From: an uncultured Alistipes sp.
GTDB taxonomy: Bacteria; Bacteroidota; Bacteroidia; Bacteroidales; Rikenellaceae
Length of the DNA: 64,000 bases
Assembly (NCBI GenBank): GCA_938014215.1
Contig: CALLRW010000013.1
Location: 1-64,000 of the forward strand
Direction of reading: 5' to 3'
Shown here: positions 16,039 to 25,159 of the stretch, one piece after another
Layout of the letters: every line of letters starts with the position of its first letter
Position numbering within the stretch: the stretch's first letter is position 1
The notes under the pieces: generated by a model
The model's database searches: none
The model's input: only the letters and a program-made list of their open reading frames with translations
Told to the model about the DNA's origin: nothing
Translations under genes and position numbers: made by a program

Positions 16039-18531
16039 CTACGAAAGGTCGAACGTCACGATCGTGATGCCGGCGCCGCCGCGGTCGGCATGTTCGTCGA
16101 CGGCCGAGACCACCTCGGGCACCGTCTTCAGATAGCGGCGGATCTCCTCCTTCAGGGCACCGGTTCCCTTCCCGTGGAGAATCGTCACCGAGCTGACACC
16201 CACCATCAGGGCATCGTCGACCAGATTCTGCACCGCCTCCAGCGCCTCGGCCGCCCGCATGCCGCGCACGTCAATATGGTCCTTGAAGTTTAGCTTGCGG
16301 GCCGAGATGTCGACCGACACCACCGTACGGGCCGTCGTCGGACGCGTGGCCTCGCGGTATTCGTTGTTCGAGACGACGGTGAGCGTCGACTTGTCGACCG
16401 TCGTGAGGATCTGCCCGAAGGCCACCTGCGCGCGCTTGCCCTTGACCGACTGCACGACGCCGACCATCTCCTGCCCCGCCATGCGCACCTTCGAGCCGAC
16501 CTCCACCTCACGCGGCTTCTCTATGGCCTGCGCAGGCTTCTCCGGGCCCTTTTCGCCCTGGCGTTCGCGCCGTTCGGCCCGCCGCTGGCGCCGCCGCTCG
16601 ATGCGTTCCATCTCGCGGGCCACCTGCTCGTCGCGCGCCGAGGTATCCTCCTTCTCGACCGTTTCGCGGAAGTCGTCCAGCTCGCGGCGCGCCAGACGCG
16701 TCATCTCCTTCTCGGCCTGCGCCTCGCGGATCGTCTTGATCGTATTCTCGATCTGGCGGTTGGCATCGGCAATGAGTCGCTGCGCCTCCTCCTTGGCCCG
16801 CCGCAGGATCTCCTGCCGTTCGGTGCGGATCTTCGACAGCTGCTCCGTGTAGGTCTGCTCCAGCTCCTCGACCTTGCGGTCGGTCAGGCGGATGCGGTCG
16901 CGCTTCTGCTCCCAGTAGTGCTTGTCGCGGGCGATTTCGCGCAGCTGCTTCTCGATGTTGATGTGGTCCGAACCGGCCTTCTCGCTCGCCGCGCGGATGA
17001 TCTCCTCCGGGAGGCCGATCTTGCGGGCGATCTCCACGGCGAACGAACTGCCCGGTTTGCCCATCTCCAGCTTGAAGAGCGGGCGGATGTTCTGCACGTC
17101 GAACATCATCGCGCCGTTGGCGATTCCGTCGGTATTCGATGCATAGTATTTGATATTGGCGTAGTGGGTCGTGATGACGCCGTAGCAGCCGCGGGCCAGC
17201 AGCCGTTCGAGGATCGCCTCGGCGATGGCGCCGCCGATGATCGGCTCCGTTCCCGAACCGAACTCGTCGATCAGCACCAGCGTGCGGTCCGAAGCCCCGG
17301 CCAGCATGTTCTTCATGTTGAGCAGGTGGGACGAATAGGTCGACAGGTCGTTGTCGATCGACTGTTCGTCGCCGATGTCGATGTAGATGCTCTCGAAGAC
17401 GGGCAGCTCGGAGATCTCCGACGTCGGGACGAGGAATCCGCACTGGAACATGTACTGCACGATGCCCGTCGTCTTCAGGCAGACGGACTTTCCGCCGGCA
17501 TTCGGACCCGAGATGACGAGGATGTGCTTGTGGCGGTCGAGCTGCAGGTCGAGCGGGACGATCTCGCGTCCGGCGGCCCGCAGCGTCTGCTGCAGCAGCG
17601 GGTGGCGGGCATTCTTCAGCACCAGACGGTCGTCGGTCGAGAGGATCGGCTTCACGCAGCCGTTTTCCGAGGCCCAGCGCCCCTTGGCGCGCAGCATGTC
17701 GATCTCGGCCAGGTAGTCGCCCGAGTCGGCAATCAGCCCGGCATCGGGGCGGATCGTCTCGGTGAACTCCGAGAGGATGCGCACGATCTCGCGCCGTTCG
17801 GCATACTCGAGTTCGCGCAGTTCGTTGTTGATCTCCACCACCTCGACCGGCTCGACGTAGAAGGTCCGGCCCGTGGCCGACTCGTCGTGGATAAAGCCGT
17901 TGAGCTTGCGTTTGTTCGAAGCCGAGACGGGGATCACGGCCCGTCCGTCGCGGATCGAGATCTGGGCGTCGCTCTCGACGATGCCGGCCCCCTTGGCGGC
18001 CTGCAGTACGGCCTGCAACCGCTTGGCGGCCTGGCCTTCGCGTTCGCGGATGGCGCGGCGGATCTCCTGCAGGGCGGGCGAGGCGTTGTCGCGGATGTTG
18101 CCATACTGGTCGACGATCGCGTCGATGCGCCGGATGATGTCGGGGAAGGCCTCGACGCCGCGCGTGCGGGCATAGAGCGACGGGTAGCGCTGCATCCGGC
18201 TGAGGATGAAGCCGACGATCTGCCCGATGGCGCGCAGGGCATGGCCGAGCGTGGCGACCTCCTCCACGTCGAGGAACGACCCTTCGACACGGAGTTTGGC
18301 CACGATCTGGTCGACATCGGGATACTCCCCGCCGGGGAAGTCGTTCTCCATTTCGAGGATCAGGCGCATCTCGTCGGCCAGCGCCAGACGCCGTTCGATT
18401 TCGCGCGGCGAGGTCGAAAATCCCTCGGCGGCGATCCGCTCGCGGGCGGCGCGCATCGTACAACGCTCGGCGACCTGTTCGCGAAGACGGTCGAAACCGA
18501 TTTTCTGCTCGAAAGTGGCTGGATAGATCAT
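16039..18531 (-). CDS. mutS2: Endonuclease MutS2
   Basis: MutS2 acts on branched DNA and on collided ribosomes rather than in mismatch repair. The 830-residue protein has helical lever/clamp regions (about 1-320), the ATPase with Walker A SGPNAGGKSVCLKTTG and Walker B VLIDEFGSGTEP, a long charged coiled coil (about 510-640), a KOW-like segment VRMAGQEMVGVVQSV, and a C-terminal Smr nuclease domain with DVRGM and ILHGKGTGAL. Full length. A terminator for the upstream mlaD-like gene lies just before its start, so it probably has its own promoter, which I could not place. Confidence 0.95.
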   Translation of the reverse strand: MIYPATFEQKIGFDRLREQVAERCTMRAARERIAAEGFSTSPREIERRLALADEMRLILEMENDFPGGEYPDVDQIVAKLRVEGSFLDVEEVATLGHALRAIGQIVGFILSRMQRYPSLYARTRGVEAFPDIIRRIDAIVDQYGNIRDNASPALQEIRRAIREREGQAAKRLQAVLQAAKGAGIVESDAQISIRDGRAVIPVSASNKRKLNGFIHDESATGRTFYVEPVEVVEINNELRELEYAERREIVRILSEFTETIRPDAGLIADSGDYLAEIDMLRAKGRWASENGCVKPILSTDDRLVLKNARHPLLQQTLRAAGREIVPLDLQLDRHKHILVISGPNAGGKSVCLKTTGIVQYMFQCGFLVPTSEISELPVFESIYIDIGDEQSIDNDLSTYSSHLLNMKNMLAGASDRTLVLIDEFGSGTEPIIGGAIAEAILERLLARGCYGVITTHYANIKYYASNTDGIANGAMMFDVQNIRPLFKLEMGKPGSSFAVEIARKIGLPEEIIRAASEKAGSDHINIEKQLREIARDKHYWEQKRDRIRLTDRKVEELEQTYTEQLSKIRTERQEILRRAKEEAQRLIADANRQIENTIKTIREAQAEKEMTRLARRELDDFRETVEKEDTSARDEQVAREMERIERRRQRRAERRERQGEKGPEKPAQAIEKPREVEVGSKVRMAGQEMVGVVQSVKGKRAQVAFGQILTTVDKSTLTVVSNNEYREATRPTTARTVVSVDISARKLNFKDHIDVRGMRAAEALEAVQNLVDDALMVGVSSVTILHGKGTGALKEEIRRYLKTVPEVVSAVDEHADRGGAGITIVTFDLS

Positions 18532-18549
18532 GGGTCAGTGATATCGAAT

Positions 18550-18577
18550 AAAAATCGGCCCCACACACCGGGGCCGA
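18550..18577 (-). terminator. Intrinsic terminator of the amidase-MCE operon
   Basis: Stem TCGGCCCC / GGGGCCGA with a 7-base loop. On the minus strand it is followed by a T run. It lies 60 bases beyond the stop of the MCE gene and just before mutS2. Confidence 0.85.
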
Positions 18578-18636
18578 AAGGATCTCTTGTCAGTTGTTGT
18601 TATCGTATTTCGTTTTCATGGATTCGGCCCCGGGGG

Positions 18637-19638
18637 TCAACGCAGCGACTTGAGCGAATCGCGACGGGCCCGTTCGGCCGCCTTCTGGGCCTTGCGCTCG
18701 GCCTTGGCCTGCATCTTCTCGGGGCTGCGGCCGAAGAGCGAGAAGTGGACATAGCGGCCGGGATACTGTTCCAGATCGGCCAAGAGCGAGGCCAGGTTGT
18801 CGCTCGCCCGGGTCAGCGATTCGTAGAGGGCCGGATCGCTCAGCAGGCGTCCGACGGTTCCCTCACCCTGCTGCACCTCCTCGAGCAGTGCGTTCACCTC
18901 GCCCATCGTCTCGGTCAGCTGACGGGCAAAACCGCTGTCGGCCAGATCCGTCGAGATGCGGTTCAGGTTGTTCATCATGCTGTCCACGCGCGGGGCATTC
19001 TCACCCAGCATCTCGGAGAAGGCCGTGAGGTTCTCGACGGCGCTTTCGAGATTCCGTTTCTGCGAATTGAGCACCTGGGCCATGTCGCCCGACATCGTAT
19101 CGAGGTGGGCCAGCGTTCCGTTGATGTGCCGGGCATTGGTCTCGAGCAACAGATTGAGGTTGCCGAGCGTGCGCGACAGATCGTCGGTCACCTGCGAGAT
19201 CTTCTGTTTGAAGAACTCCAGCTCCGAGCCGGCCATGTCCATCAGGTCACGGTCGCGGGCCGAACGCAGCGTATCGCCCTTTTCGAGGAAGCTGTCCGAC
19301 TTGCCGTAGATGATCTCGATGGCCTTGCCGCCCATCAGTCCGTCGCTGTAGATCTTGGCTTCGGAGTCTTCGGGGATGCGGTACTGGCGCTTGACGGTGA
19401 GCTCGAGCACGACGTTTTCGCTGCGGGCCGGATCGAACGAGATTCCGGCGACGGTACCGATCTTGACCCCCTTCATCGTGATGGGCGAGGCGACCTGCAG
19501 GCCGCTGATCTGGTCATAGGCGGCATAATAGACGGCATTGCGGCTGAAGATGTCGAGCCCCTGCAGGAATCGGATTCCGGCCCAGGCGGCCAGGATCATC
19601 AGCACGGCGAATATTCCGATCTTGACTTCTCTTTTCAT
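18637..19638 (-). CDS. MlaD/MCE family protein
   Basis: A 333-residue MCE-domain protein, probably the substrate-binding component of a phospholipid ABC transporter linking inner and outer membranes. It has an N-terminal signal anchor (about 7-26), one MCE domain (about 35-115, with GLQVASPITMKGVKIGTVAGI and the usual DGLMGGKAIEI), then a long alpha-helical region with heptad-like Leu (about 130-300) and a basic tail. No mlaE/mlaF permease or ATPase is adjacent, as is common in Bacteroidetes. It follows the amidase gene by 12 bases, so both belong to one envelope operon. Confidence 0.9.
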   Translation of the reverse strand: MKREVKIGIFAVLMILAAWAGIRFLQGLDIFSRNAVYYAAYDQISGLQVASPITMKGVKIGTVAGISFDPARSENVVLELTVKRQYRIPEDSEAKIYSDGLMGGKAIEIIYGKSDSFLEKGDTLRSARDRDLMDMAGSELEFFKQKISQVTDDLSRTLGNLNLLLETNARHINGTLAHLDTMSGDMAQVLNSQKRNLESAVENLTAFSEMLGENAPRVDSMMNNLNRISTDLADSGFARQLTETMGEVNALLEEVQQGEGTVGRLLSDPALYESLTRASDNLASLLADLEQYPGRYVHFSLFGRSPEKMQAKAERKAQKAAERARRDSLKSLR

Positions 19639-19650
19639 ACGTTCTCTGAA

Positions 19651-21030
19651 CTACTTTTGTACAATTTGCGTACCCCGGCAGCAGACCACAAAGGCCTCGG
19701 GGAATGTTTTGCGCACCTCGGCGGCCTTGCGCTGGGCGGCGCTGCGCGAGGAGAACTCCCCCACGCAATATTTGTAGGGGAAACGTCCCCCGGAGGTATA
19801 CTGACGCACCTTGCCGCGGTACGCACGGAACTGCGCCGAGTTGAGCGGGATGCTCTTCGACGAGGCCAGCACCTGAACCGTATAGCGCAACGGCTGCGTC
19901 TTTTCGGCACCGGCCTTCGACGCGGCGTTCTTTTCCGTCTCGCCTGCAGCTCCGGAATCTCCCGCGGCACCGGAACTCTTCGACGCTCCGACACCCTTCG
20001 ATGTACCGGCACCCTTGGCCGCTGCAGCATCCTTTGCAGCCGCACCGCCGGCCGCCTCCCGTGCACCTGCAACTTTCGAGCCGGCCGCCTTGGCATCCGT
20101 TCCCTTGGCATCCGCCCCCTTGGCTTCCGTCCCCTTGCTGCCGGCCGTCTTGGCATCCGCCCCCTTGCCGGCCGCCGCCGGAAGTGAATCCGAGACTGCC
20201 CCACCCTTGTGATCCGCCGTCACAGCGGGCCCCTCCTCGGCCGTACGCATCTCAAGCACGTAGGAGGAGTATTCGCGCACGGCCCGGTAGATCGAGGCGG
20301 CGATTTCGCTCTGCCCCTTGTCGGACTTCATGTAGGCAAGCTCCTGGGCGTTGGTCATGAATCCGATCTCGGTCAGCGCGCCGGGCATGTCCGTGGCGTA
20401 GAGCACGCGCAGCAGCTGGCGCTTCACCCCGCGGGAGTTGCGTCCGGCCTTGGTGTAACTGGTCTGGATGCAGCGGGCGATGGCCATGCTGTACTCGCCG
20501 TAGGTGAACTGCAGGTTCTGGATATAGGCCCGCACGATGGCTGCCGTCCGTTCGTCCGACATGTCGATCAGATCCTCGCGGTTGCTCTCGTAGAGGGCAT
20601 TCTCGTTGTAACGCTGCTCCTTGGGGGTCTCGCCCATGATGAGCGTCTCGACGCCCCGCACCGACGTGGCGCGCGGCGCGGCATTGGCATGGATCGAGAG
20701 GAAGAGGTCGCCGCCGGCGTTGTTGGCGATATCTGCACGGGCCTGGAGGTCCGACGCCAGATCGGCCCCGAGGGCCTTGTCCGTCGTACGGGTGTAGACC
20801 ACCTTCACGCCGGGCATCCCCTGCTCGATGAGTTTTCCCAACTTCAGGGCCACCTTCAGCGTGAGGTCCTTCTCGTAGACTCCGCCATAGTGGGCGCCGG
20901 GGAACTTGCCGCCGTGACCCGCATCGATCACCACCACCCGGACACCGTACGCAATATTTCCGGCCGTAACCGCGTTGGTAAAGACGGCGGCCACCGCGAA
21001 AGCGACGAGCAGCAAAAGACGTGTGCGCAT
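19651..21030 (-). CDS. N-acetylmuramoyl-L-alanine amidase with SPOR-like C-terminus
   Basis: A 459-residue exported Amidase_3 enzyme that cleaves the stem peptide from MurNAc, needed for cell separation. A signal peptide occupies about 1-25. Zinc-binding and catalytic motifs are DAGHGGKFPGA, the Glu in GGVYEKDLTLK, SIHANA and LTEIGFMTN. A low-complexity Ala/Gly/Lys/Ser linker (about 255-370, repeating AKGADAKGTDAK-like blocks) joins it to a C-terminal SPOR-like domain (about 380-455, YTVQVLASSKSI...YKYCVGEFSS) that would target septal glycan. The open frame extends upstream only by a TTG; ATG 21028-21030 is the start. Divergent from lptD. Confidence 0.92.
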   Translation of the reverse strand: MRTRLLLLVAFAVAAVFTNAVTAGNIAYGVRVVVIDAGHGGKFPGAHYGGVYEKDLTLKVALKLGKLIEQGMPGVKVVYTRTTDKALGADLASDLQARADIANNAGGDLFLSIHANAAPRATSVRGVETLIMGETPKEQRYNENALYESNREDLIDMSDERTAAIVRAYIQNLQFTYGEYSMAIARCIQTSYTKAGRNSRGVKRQLLRVLYATDMPGALTEIGFMTNAQELAYMKSDKGQSEIAASIYRAVREYSSYVLEMRTAEEGPAVTADHKGGAVSDSLPAAAGKGADAKTAGSKGTEAKGADAKGTDAKAAGSKVAGAREAAGGAAAKDAAAAKGAGTSKGVGASKSSGAAGDSGAAGETEKNAASKAGAEKTQPLRYTVQVLASSKSIPLNSAQFRAYRGKVRQYTSGGRFPYKYCVGEFSSRSAAQRKAAEVRKTFPEAFVVCCRGTQIVQK

Positions 21031-21070
21031 ATTTAATGGTGCCAAGTGTGAGCTTTCTGTAATTTTTTAC

Positions 21071-21078
21071 CTATCTTT
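21071..21078 (+). promoter_or_regulatory. -7 element of lptD-like gene
   Basis: TATCTTTG, an exact TAnnTTTG match, lies in the 163-base divergent spacer between the amidase and lptD-like genes. It would give a leader of about 110 nt before the chosen TTG start. Confidence 0.55.
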
Positions 21079-21193
21079 GTCGGGCCGAAAACGCGGCGCA
21101 AGGGGGACAAGCGATGCATCGAGCAACGTGCAGGAAACCTCCCCCGGCGTTTTTGCCGACTCGTCGGCAAAGGTACGGAAAATTTTTGGAATT

Positions 21194-24073
21194 TTGGATA
21201 AGAACCGGGTAAAATATCTCTTGTCGGCGGCCGTTCTCGTGCTGTTCGCCCAGGTCGTGCTCGGCGGCATGGCCCCTCGTTCAGCCTTCGGTCCGCTCGC
21301 GGAAGATAGCCTGCGCCGGAGTGCTGGCAGCCCGGTTGAAGAGCGCCGCCCCGATTTCGAGGCCGCCGACAGCACCGCTCTCCGCCAGACCGCCCCGCTC
21401 TCGCGCCGCGAAGCCCGTGCCGCCCGCGAACGCGCCCGCCGCAATGCCGCCTTCAACGCCCTGAGCCAGCAGGAGAAGGATTCGCTCTTCTCGTCACAGG
21501 TCGACTCGCTCGTGGCGCAGAAAAGCGACTCGATGGCCATGCGCCGCGACTCGATGAGCGCCGACACCGTGCGCCGCGACTCGGTGAAGAAGCCCCGTCC
21601 GGCCGGCGCCTTCCTCGACGACCCGATCGCGGGCAAAAGTACCGACTCGCTGGTCTACGACGTGCGCAACAAGCTGGTCTACATCTACAACCAGGGCGAC
21701 GTCACCTACCAGAACAGCAACCTCAAGGCCGACTACATGCGCATCGACATGAACTCGAAACTGGTGCATGCCTACGGCAAACCCGACTCGGTGGACGGCA
21801 AGCCGACGGTAACCAAACCCGAATTCTCGGACGGGTCGGCCTCCTACCAGATGGATACGATCACCTACAACCTCAATACGAAGAAGGCCAAGATCAAGGG
21901 TGTGGCCACGCAGCAGGGCGACGGCTGGCTCGTCGGCGGCAGCGTGAAGAAGATGGCCGACAACACGATCAACATCGAGGGCGGAAAATACACCACCTGC
22001 GACGAAACCGACCACCCGCACTTCTACCTGGCGATGACCAAGGCCAAGGTGATCCCCGGCAAGAAGGTCGTCACGGGCCCGGCCTATCTGGTCATGGAGG
22101 ATGTGCCGATCTACTTCCTCGGCATCCCCGAGGGCTTCTTCCCGATCAGTTCGGGGCCGAAATCGGGTCTGCTGATGCCCACCTACGGCGAGGAGACCCG
22201 CAAGGGATTCTACCTGCGCGACCTGGGCTACTACTTCACGCTGGGCGACTATGCCGACCTGGCCGTGCGGGGCGGTATCTACACGCTGGGATCGTGGGAG
22301 GCCTCGGCCGCCTCGCGATACATCAAGCGCTACAAGTACAGCGGCAGCTTCAACATGGAGTTCTCGAACGTGAAGACCGGCGAGAAGGGCGAACCCGACT
22401 ACATCAAGCAGAACAACTTCCGCATCCAGTGGACCCACTCGCAGGATGCCAAGGCCAATCCCGGATCGACCTTCTCGGCCTCGGTGAACTTCGCCACGAG
22501 CGGCTACAGCAAGTATTCGGCCACGAATCTGAACGACATTCTGGCTACGCAGACCAACTCGTCGATCTCCTACTCGAAGAGCTGGGCCGGCACCCCCTTC
22601 TCCCTCTCGGCGAACATGGCCATCTCGCAGAACTCGCAGAACCAGTCGCTGTCGATCACCCTGCCGACGGTGGTCTTCAACGTCTCGCGCTTCTACCCCT
22701 TCAAACGCAAGGAGAAGACCGGCAAGGACCGCTGGTATGAGAAGATCTCGATGCAGTACACGGGCAAGATGACCAACTCGGTGACCACCACCGAGTCGGA
22801 ACTCTTCACGAAGAAGACCTTCGACAACATGAAGAACGGCATCGAACACTCGATTCCGGTCTCGGCGTCGTTCAACCTCTTCAACTACATCAACATCACG
22901 CCCTCGGCCAACTACACCGAGAAGTGGTACTTCAAGAAGGTCGAATACGAGTGGAACCCCGTGACGAACCAAACCGACACGCTGGCCACGAACTACGGCT
23001 TCTACCGCCTCTACAACTATAACTTCAGCGTCTCGACGTCGACGACCCTCTACGGCATGTACGACTTCACGAAGAAGCGCCGCGACCGCAAGATCCAGGC
23101 CATCCGCCACACGATCACGCCGACGATCGGCTTCTCCTACGCCCCGGACTTCAGCGACCCGAAATACGGCTACTACCTCACGCGGCAGACCGACTCGACG
23201 GGCCGTTTCACGACCTACTCGCCCTATGCGGTCAATGCCTACGGCGTGCCCTCGTCCGGGCGGTCGATGTCGATGACCTTCTCGCTGTCGCAGAACCTCG
23301 AGATGAAGGTCCTCTCGAAACGCGACACCTCGGGCGTGAAGAAGATCAAGCTCATCGACGAACTCCGTGCAAGCGGTTCGTACAACTTCCTGGCCGACTC
23401 GATGCGGCTGTCGACCATCTCGCTCTCTTTCCGAACGACGCTCTTCAAGAACTTCGGCATCAACCTCTCGGCGACGCTCGACCCCTATCGCGTCACACCG
23501 CAGGGCGTGCGCTACGACAAGCTCTTCTTCCCGGGGCGCATCACCTCAACGGGCTGGTCGTTCGGCTACACGTTCAAGTCGCGCGAGGACAAGAGCACCC
23601 CGGCCGTGAACGACATCACGTCACTGCCTCCGGAGTATCAGAACCCCTTCTACGACCCCTACGGACAGATGGACCCCGTGCTGCGAAGGCAGTACATGGC
23701 CCAGACGTACTATGACTTCTCGCTGCCGTGGAACTTCGGTTTCAACTACGCGGTGAACTACTCTGTCTCGTACGTCAACAACGGCACGACGGGCTACCGC
23801 AAGAATGTCACGCAGACCATCGGCTTCAACGGTTCGCTGAACCTCACCCCGAAGGTGGGTATCACCTTCCAGGGCGGTTACGACATCAAGACCAACAAGC
23901 TGACCACCTCGTCGATCTCGATCACGCGCGACCTGCACTGCTGGCAGATGTCCTTCTCGTGGATCCCGTTCGGCTACCACAAGAGCTGGAGCTTCAACAT
24001 CGGCGTGAAGGCAGCCTCGCTCTCCGACCTGAAGTACGACAAGTCACAGTCGATGTACGACAACCTCTATTAA
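21194..24073 (+). CDS. LptD-like outer membrane LPS-assembly protein
   Basis: A 959-residue outer membrane protein of the Bacteroidetes LptD/OstA-like group, expected to insert lipopolysaccharide into the outer leaflet. It has a signal peptide (LDKNRVKYLLSAAVLVLFAQ), a charged Ser/Arg-rich segment (about 30-130), an OstA-type beta-jellyroll (about 145-320, with DVRNKLVYIYNQGDVTYQN) and a long C-terminal beta-barrel region rich in aromatic alternating strands. No ATG precedes a complete signal peptide. An in-frame TTG at 21194 gives an ideal one and is chosen. The frame stays open to 20975, but that would run antisense into the amidase signal peptide. Confidence 0.88.
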   Translation: MDKNRVKYLLSAAVLVLFAQVVLGGMAPRSAFGPLAEDSLRRSAGSPVEERRPDFEAADSTALRQTAPLSRREARAARERARRNAAFNALSQQEKDSLFSSQVDSLVAQKSDSMAMRRDSMSADTVRRDSVKKPRPAGAFLDDPIAGKSTDSLVYDVRNKLVYIYNQGDVTYQNSNLKADYMRIDMNSKLVHAYGKPDSVDGKPTVTKPEFSDGSASYQMDTITYNLNTKKAKIKGVATQQGDGWLVGGSVKKMADNTINIEGGKYTTCDETDHPHFYLAMTKAKVIPGKKVVTGPAYLVMEDVPIYFLGIPEGFFPISSGPKSGLLMPTYGEETRKGFYLRDLGYYFTLGDYADLAVRGGIYTLGSWEASAASRYIKRYKYSGSFNMEFSNVKTGEKGEPDYIKQNNFRIQWTHSQDAKANPGSTFSASVNFATSGYSKYSATNLNDILATQTNSSISYSKSWAGTPFSLSANMAISQNSQNQSLSITLPTVVFNVSRFYPFKRKEKTGKDRWYEKISMQYTGKMTNSVTTTESELFTKKTFDNMKNGIEHSIPVSASFNLFNYINITPSANYTEKWYFKKVEYEWNPVTNQTDTLATNYGFYRLYNYNFSVSTSTTLYGMYDFTKKRRDRKIQAIRHTITPTIGFSYAPDFSDPKYGYYLTRQTDSTGRFTTYSPYAVNAYGVPSSGRSMSMTFSLSQNLEMKVLSKRDTSGVKKIKLIDELRASGSYNFLADSMRLSTISLSFRTTLFKNFGINLSATLDPYRVTPQGVRYDKLFFPGRITSTGWSFGYTFKSREDKSTPAVNDITSLPPEYQNPFYDPYGQMDPVLRRQYMAQTYYDFSLPWNFGFNYAVNYSVSYVNNGTTGYRKNVTQTIGFNGSLNLTPKVGITFQGGYDIKTNKLTTSSISITRDLHCWQMSFSWIPFGYHKSWSFNIGVKAASLSDLKYDKSQSMYDNLY

Positions 24074-24165
24074 AAGGTATCCGGCCGCCCCAGCAGCGTG
24101 GAGAGATGCGGACAGACCGGGAGGGACACAAGCAAGGGGAGAGCGGCGAACTACAGATGAGACAG

Positions 24166-24200
24166 AAAAAAGGGAAGCGGTTCCGCCGCTCCCCTTTTTC
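24166..24200 (+). terminator. Terminator of lptD-like gene
   Basis: GGGAAGCGG / CCGCTCCC imperfect stem with a short loop, preceded by A and followed by T runs, about 95 bases after the lptD stop. It may act on both strands between the convergent genes. Confidence 0.7.
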
Positions 24201-24230
24201 TTTTACAGACAATACTCCGGATTCCGGTGC

Positions 24231-24295
24231 AGATCCCGGCGTCAGATTTCAGTGTCGGATCCCGGCGTCAGAATCAGATCCCGGCGTCAGATTTC
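24231..24295. repeat. Three copies of a ~20-bp repeat overlapping a stop codon
   Basis: AGATCCCGGCGTCAGATTTC occurs at 24231-24250 and 24276-24295, with a variant GGATCCCGGCGTCAGAATC between them at about 24257. The last copy contains the stop codon (24287-24289) of the minus-strand nitroreductase gene and its final codons. Confidence 0.75.
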
Positions 24296-25159
24296 GCGCA
24301 CCTCGGCCGGCTCGCGGTCGATGTAGTTCGGATAGAGAAATTCGGGCATCCCGAGGGCCAGAATGGCACTGATCGACCGATCTTCGAGCCCCAGCATCCG
24401 GTTGAGCTGTTTGTGACGGTCGTGCCGGATGGCCGTCAGGACAAAGCCCATGTAGATCTGGCTCACACCGAGCGCCTCGGCCATCAGCGAGGCGTTCTGA
24501 CAGGCCAGATTGGCATCCTCCGCCGCAAAGCGGTTCTTCTTCGGGGCGTGGATGAACAACAGCGCCGTAGCCCCGCGCAGAATCCGGTCACGCCCCTCGG
24601 CATAGTCGCGCCGCAGCCGTGCGAAGACCGGCACATAACGGTAGACGCCCGGCATCAGCGGCTTGAGCCACGGCCGCACCAGCGGACTCGACAACAGCCG
24701 CTCCAGACTGCGGAAGACCCCGAGCGTGTATTGGGCCACCTGCCGCAGCATGCACGGATCCGTGACGAGCAGATAGCCCAGTTCACGGGCGTTGCTGGCC
24801 GTCGGGGCACGGTCGGCCGCAGCGATGATCCGCTGCAGCCACTCCTGCGGTACGGCCTGCTTCGAGAGGGCCCGGTTCGAACGCCGCACGGCCAGGAGCC
24901 GTTCGACCTGTTCGGGGGTGGGCAGCGCCTGCCTGTCGGCGGCATGAACCCGCTCGGGCGTGAAGGCCTCGTGGCGGACGGCCCCCGTGGGACAGGCCGC
25001 CACACAATGTCCGCAGACGATGCAGCTCTCCGGATCGCGGAGCACGACGGCCCCGCGCGGTTCGACCTGCGCGAAGATCTGCGACGGGCAGACCCTCACG
25101 CAGCGTCCGCAACGGATGCAACCGTCACCGACGGCAATTTTCCACGAATCAGCGGACAT
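24287..25159 (-). CDS. Ferredoxin-nitroreductase fusion protein
   Basis: A 290-residue protein with two 4Fe-4S motifs at the N-terminus (CIRCGRCVRVCP and CIVCGHCVAACP, about residues 12-55) and a nitroreductase-like FMN domain (about 80-285, AVRRSNRALSKQAVP as the phosphate-binding arginine segment). It would transfer electrons from its clusters to a flavin; the substrate is unknown. The start ATG 25157-25159 overlaps the last 11 bases of the MFS gene, so translation is probably coupled. The open frame upstream is a shadow of the MFS gene. Confidence 0.9.
   Translation of the reverse strand: MSADSWKIAVGDGCIRCGRCVRVCPSQIFAQVEPRGAVVLRDPESCIVCGHCVAACPTGAVRHEAFTPERVHAADRQALPTPEQVERLLAVRRSNRALSKQAVPQEWLQRIIAAADRAPTASNARELGYLLVTDPCMLRQVAQYTLGVFRSLERLLSSPLVRPWLKPLMPGVYRYVPVFARLRRDYAEGRDRILRGATALLFIHAPKKNRFAAEDANLACQNASLMAEALGVSQIYMGFVLTAIRHDRHKQLNRMLGLEDRSISAILALGMPEFLYPNYIDREPAEVREI

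Noticed and set aside
16918..20187. Long plus-strand ORF opposite mutS2, the MCE gene and the amidase
   Set aside because: Antisense shadow of three recognisable genes, and it passes through a terminator.
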